12,361 nucleotides of DNA, from positions 1 to 12,361 of the forward strand of contig JAJYBQ010000045.1 of the NCBI GenBank assembly GCA_021778935.1, written 5' to 3'. The notes under the pieces are model-generated. The model ran no database searches. It was given only the letters and a program-made list of their open reading frames with translations, and had not been told where the DNA came from. The stretch comes from Pseudomonadota bacterium (GTDB taxonomy: Bacteria; Pseudomonadota; Gammaproteobacteria; Burkholderiales; Burkholderiaceae). The position numbers and the translations under genes are program-made. Positions 11,162-12,361 of this stretch are shown here, piece by piece; position 1 is the stretch's first letter; every line of letters starts with the position of its first letter.

Positions 11162-12361
11162 CTATCCGGCCTCGCCGCCCGCTTGTCGGGTCCGGCGCAG
11201 ATCCTGCAACCGGTCCCCGAAACGCCGTTGAATCGACGCTTCGATGCCCGCCGCATCGAGGCCCGCCTCGGCCAGCAGTTTGGCCGAATCGCCGTGATCG
11301 ATGAAGACGTCCGGCATGCCGAGGCGCAGGAGCGGGACGACCCGCCCGGCGCCGTCGAGTTCTTCCGCACACGCGCTGCCGGCGCCGCCCTGGATGACAT
11401 TTTCCTCGATCGCGACCAGCGCATCGTGGGTGTCGGCGAGACGCAGCAGCAACTCCCGGTCGAGCGGCTTCACGAACCGCATGTCGGCCACGCTGGCATC
11501 GATGGCGTCGGCTGCGCGCAGTGCCGGATGGAGCAGGGTGCCGAAGGCCAGGATCGCGATGCGGCTGCCGGCCGGGGCGGTCGATTCGCGCACCAGGACG
11601 CCCTTGCCGATCTCGACCGGTTCGAGCCCGGGATCGAGCGCCGCGCCGATGCCGCCCCCGCGCGGATAGCGCACTGCGGCCGGTCCTTCGTGACGGAATG
11701 CCGCCGTGAGCATGCGACGGCAGAGGTTTTCGTCGCTCGGCGTCATCACCACCATATTCGGAATGCAGCGCAGGAACGACAGATCGAACACGCCATGATG
11801 GGTCGCGCCGTCGGCACCGACCAAGCCGCCGCGGTCGATCGCGAACACCACCGGCAGGTTCTGCAGCGCAACGTCGTGGATCAGCTGATCGTAGGCGCGC
11901 TGCAGGAAGGTCGAGTAGATCGCGACGACCGGATGCATCCCTTCGCAGGCCAATCCGGCGGCAAACGTCACGGCGTGCTGCTCGGCGATGCCGACGTCGA
12001 AATACCGGCTGGGGAACTCGCGCTCGAAGCGGACCATGCCGGATCCTTCGCGCATCGCCGGCGTGATGCCGATGAGCCGCGCGTCGGCGCGCGCCATGTC
12101 GCACAGCCAGTCACCGAAGACCTGGGTATAGGTGAGCTTGACGGGTGCCGCGGGCTTGCCGACGATCCCCACCGCAGGATCGAACTTCCCCGGCCCGTGA
12201 TAGAGGACCGGGTCGGCCTCGGCATGGGAATAGCCCTGGCCCTTGCGCGTCACCACATGCAGGAACTGGGGGCCCGTCGTGCCGCACAGGTTCTGCAGCG
12301 TCGGGACCAGCGCCTCGAGGTCGTGGCCGTCGATCGGGCCGATGTAGTTGAAGCCGAACTC
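11162..12361 (-). CDS. dxs: 1-deoxy-D-xylulose-5-phosphate synthase, C-terminal 399 residues (5' end beyond the window)
   Basis: DXS is the thiamine-diphosphate enzyme joining pyruvate and glyceraldehyde 3-phosphate to make DXP, the first step of the MEP isoprenoid route and a precursor for thiamine and pyridoxal. The frame is open to the right edge, and its first codon matches about residue 244 of E. coli DXS ([14 protein letters not shown]). Active-site residues are all present: Glu127 of the fragment (GIAEQHAV, E. coli Glu370), Tyr149 (392), Arg155 (398), Asp184 (GADG, 427) and Arg234 (RYPRG, 478). The pyrimidine-binding transketolase domain covers about 75-235, and the C-terminal transketolase domain about 250-380. 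It ends with TAG at 11164-11162. No disruption is seen, so this should be the normal housekeeping copy, running toward the tRNA-Ser gene. Confidence 0.97.
   Translation of the reverse strand, partial: EFGFNYIGPIDGHDLEALVPTLQNLCGTTGPQFLHVVTRKGQGYSHAEADPVLYHGPGKFDPAVGIVGKPAAPVKLTYTQVFGDWLCDMARADARLIGITPAMREGSGMVRFEREFPSRYFDVGIAEQHAVTFAAGLACEGMHPVVAIYSTFLQRAYDQLIHDVALQNLPVVFAIDRGGLVGADGATHHGVFDLSFLRCIPNMVVMTPSDENLCRRMLTAAFRHEGPAAVRYPRGGGIGAALDPGLEPVEIGKGVLVRESTAPAGSRIAILAFGTLLHPALRAADAIDASVADMRFVKPLDRELLLRLADTHDALVAIEENVIQGGAGSACAEELDGAGRVVPLLRLGMPDVFIDHGDSAKLLAEAGLDAAGIEASIQRRFGDRLQDLRRTRQAGGEAG

Noticed and set aside
1..12361. CRISPR arrays, insertion sequences, integrases and rRNA
   Set aside because: I looked for regularly spaced repeats, transposase or recombinase motifs and rRNA signatures and found none.

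Overview
This window is a GC-rich stretch of a proteobacterial chromosome, most likely beta- or gammaproteobacterial. The reasons are the DXS sequence, which lines up almost residue for residue with E. coli DXS, a tRNA gene with its CCA encoded, and the Gram-negative envelope proteins (tripartite RND efflux, outer-membrane polysaccharide export). The species cannot be told from the sequence alone.

Layout, left to right. (1) Bases 1-1058, minus strand: an outer-membrane polysaccharide export lipoprotein of the BexD/CtrA/Wza type, cut by the left edge. (2) 1116-2102, minus: a zinc-type cation diffusion facilitator (CDF). (3) 2103-2380: a control region between divergent genes. It holds a possible relic of a small membrane-protein gene and an ATA-C6-TAT operator that abuts the next start codon. 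(4) 2381-3656, plus: an RcnR/FrmR-family metal sensor followed by a DmeF-type CDF exporter, a self-contained cobalt/nickel unit. (5) 3657-3921: a 265-base convergent gap with two adjacent palindromes and no gene I can support. (6) 10871-3922, minus: a copper/silver efflux operon in the order small secreted Cys/Met/His protein, cusB, cusA, cusC. Its cistrons are tightly packed, except for a large hairpin between the first gene and cusB. (7) 11023-11110, minus: tRNA-Ser(UGA), with a 10-base direct repeat at its 3' end. (8) 11162-12361, minus: the C-terminal 399 residues of dxs, cut by the right edge.

The genes between the tRNA and the polysaccharide gene are nearly all metal export. The two CDF pumps move divalent metals (Zn-type, and Co/Ni-type under its own sensor) from cytoplasm to periplasm. 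CusCBA moves Cu(I)/Ag(I) across the outer membrane, and the small secreted protein may bind metal in the periplasm. No copper regulator (CusRS, CueR) lies inside the window, and no integrase or transposase was seen. The block could be an acquired metal-resistance island beside a tRNA, but this is inference.

The most unusual item is CusA. At 1212 residues it is about 165 longer than E. coli CusA. It carries a Cys-containing insert resembling a heavy-metal-binding domain in its periplasmic region, a probable extra pair of membrane helices, and a third Trp/Arg-rich insert. The three-methionine copper site is kept, while several methionines of the transport relay are replaced.
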